Shown here piece after piece: positions 62,856-64,000 of a stretch of 64,000 nt of DNA. Where the stretch lies: the NCBI RefSeq assembly GCF_000331735.1, contig NC_020126.1, positions 3,286,001 to 3,350,000 of the forward strand, given 5' to 3'. Origin of the DNA: Myxococcus stipitatus DSM 14675 (GTDB lineage: Bacteria > Myxococcota > Myxococcia > Myxococcales > Myxococcaceae). The notes beneath the pieces are model-generated. The model did not search any database. It worked only from the letters and a program-made list of their open reading frames with translations, and was not told where the DNA came from. The position numbers and the translations under genes were made by a program. The number at the start of each line of letters is the position of its first letter. Positions within the stretch are counted from its first letter, which is position 1.

Positions 62856-64000
62856 CTAGAGGGGCATCCTCAGGCCCAGGTCCAGCGCGGGGAGGACTCG
62901 CACGTCGTTCTTGTCATCGACGCGCATGAAGACGACGGGCACCCGGCCGCCGATGAGCAACGCCAGCTCCGGCATGAGGTACACGCCGAAGGAGGCCACG
63001 GGCACCGCGGCCGGGCCCACCGTCCAGAAGGTCCTCCCCGGAGGGGACTGCACCACGAGCTGCACGCTCGCCTCGAGTCCCAGCGACAGCTCCGTGTGGC
63101 GCCCTCGCTTCTTCCACGCGTAGCCCATCCCCACGCCGGAGATGAACTCGCCGCTGTCGTTGCGGCTGCCCTTGCCCAGCTCGAGCGAGAACGTCAGTCC
63201 TCGCGCCTTGGCTTGCGACACCTCCAGGCGGACCGTCAGCAGGGCTCCGGAGGGCTCGATCACCGTGTGGCGCGCGCCCATCGACATGCTCAGCTCCCGC
63301 TTGATGGTGGGTGACTCCGGGAAGAAGTCCTCGAAAGGGGAGGGCAGCCGGGAGACGTCCCGCCCCGAGGGGGGCGTGGTCACCGCCACGGTGTCGGGGG
63401 CCGCGTTCAACGGCGCCGGAGACAGCGGCTGCTCACCCGGCAGCGCCTCGCCCACCCGGGGCCTCTCCCAGGACGAGGACTTCGACTCCCGACTCACCGC
63501 GCCCGCGAGCAGCGCCGCGGCCGATGACGGCTTGGCCGCGCCTTCCCCGGCGGACTCGAGCGCGCCCTTCGCCAGGCCCGCCAGGGCCTTCTGTCCCACG
63601 GGCTGGAGGTCCGCCCAGCCCACCTTGAGCACCTGTCCCCAGGACGCGTTCACGGTGCCGATGTACTGCTGGCCCCCGCGCCACGCGCGCAGCTCGTACT
63701 CCCCCGGCGGCACCGCGAGCCGAGGCACCGCGCCCAGCCCCAGCTCCGCGAGCACGGGGCCTCGGCCGGTGCGCAGCAGCAGCGCGCGCTCGAAGTCCGG
63801 CGGCAACTCCAGCGCCGTGCCGGGGCTCGGCAGCTGCGTGAGCACCAGCTCGCCCTTGCCCGTCAGCCGGTAGGCATACGCCGGATGCTGCGCGCCGGTG
63901 AGCACGTCCGCCGTCGCGGAGACCGTGTGGAAATAGGCGTACTGATACGCCTCCCCCAGCGTCACCAGCCCATCCCCGGACGCATCCGCCGCGCCCCTCA
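62856..64000 (-). CDS. C-terminal part of a probable caspase-like (C14) secreted protein (runs off the window)
   Basis: The frame stays open to base 64000, giving at least 381 residues with no start inside the window. The visible N-terminus has a calcium-loop-like DASGDGLVTLGEAYQYAY, which I associate with the end of the protease domain of myxobacterial caspase-like proteins. The rest is a beta-rich region (GEYELRAWRGGQQYIGTVNA), a linker, and a C-terminal ~130 residues with membrane-barrel-like strands (LSLGLEASVQLVV; GVYLMPELALLIGGRVPVVF). The assignment is tentative because the catalytic region lies outside the window. Confidence 0.5.
   Translation of the reverse strand, partial: RGAADASGDGLVTLGEAYQYAYFHTVSATADVLTGAQHPAYAYRLTGKGELVLTQLPSPGTALELPPDFERALLLRTGRGPVLAELGLGAVPRLAVPPGEYELRAWRGGQQYIGTVNASWGQVLKVGWADLQPVGQKALAGLAKGALESAGEGAAKPSSAAALLAGAVSRESKSSSWERPRVGEALPGEQPLSPAPLNAAPDTVAVTTPPSGRDVSRLPSPFEDFFPESPTIKRELSMSMGARHTVIEPSGALLTVRLEVSQAKARGLTFSLELGKGSRNDSGEFISGVGMGYAWKKRGRHTELSLGLEASVQLVVQSPPGRTFWTVGPAAVPVASFGVYLMPELALLIGGRVPVVFMRVDDKNDVRVLPALDLGLRMPL

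Overview
This 64 kb window is high-GC DNA (strong G/C third-position bias in every gene) from a myxobacterium, most likely a member of the Myxococcaceae. Supporting marks are a PilZ protein of the myxobacterial TIGR02266 type, a fibro-slime lipoprotein with myxobacterial Cys-rich (CGDG/CDDGN/DGC) repeats, an Imm11-type protein, many secreted lipoproteins, hydrolases and proteases, and one-component or two-component regulators scattered among unlinked housekeeping genes. I see no rRNA, tRNA, CRISPR array, insertion sequence or prophage. The window opens inside a small lipoprotein gene and closes inside a gene that looks like the C-terminal part of a caspase-like secreted protein.

Layout. 0-10 kb: lipoprotein fragment, PilZ protein, a PlsC-like acyltransferase and an amidase, a GH6 cellulase lipoprotein, an M14 carboxypeptidase, a LytS/LytTR two-component pair, and a PD40 propeller protein. 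10-20 kb: trypsin-like lipoprotein, orphan TAXI solute-binding protein, the ribosome-assembly GTPase RsgA, a 425-bp gene-free stretch full of hairpins that ends in an intrinsic terminator, a lipoprotein/HEWGH metalloprotease pair, and a three-PAS/GAF histidine kinase. 20-30 kb: thrA (aspartokinase-homoserine dehydrogenase) behind a threonine-rich leader peptide and attenuator, an FHA-GAF-adenylate cyclase, a DJ-1/PfpI lipoprotein and an AraC regulator carrying a fossil tandem duplication, a PiT phosphate transporter with its DUF47 partner, thioredoxin, and a LysR regulator. 30-40 kb: dusA, an arginase-CGNR-Imm11 gene run, an unknown protein, a CoA-transferase/TPR/OMPLA-like run, and an M3 dipeptidase. 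40-50 kb: GH18 chitinase, M20 peptidase, fibro-slime lipoprotein, TPR/TonB-C protein, a DUF574-type methyltransferase, and a kelch-like protein. 50-64 kb: a 21-repeat RCC1 lipoprotein, a coiled-coil protein, asnS, a CotH-kinase lipoprotein, an AbiGi-like abortive-infection protein, an unknown membrane-anchored protein with a 51-bp repeat array over its 3' end, a small TonB-C protein, deoD, and a MepA/LysM murein endopeptidase.

Working together. The secreted hydrolases (GH6, GH18, M3, M14, M20, MepA, trypsin-like and HEWGH proteases, OMPLA-like protein) fit a predatory, polymer-degrading soil bacterium. The clearest regulatory system is the thr attenuator upstream of thrA: a 42-residue leader with eight consecutive Thr codons, mutually exclusive hairpins, and an intrinsic terminator, followed by a second Thr-rich mini-ORF that overlaps the thrA start codon. 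Several genes appear to have leaderless transcripts, with a TAnnnT hexamer 6-11 nt before the ATG and no Shine-Dalgarno sequence.
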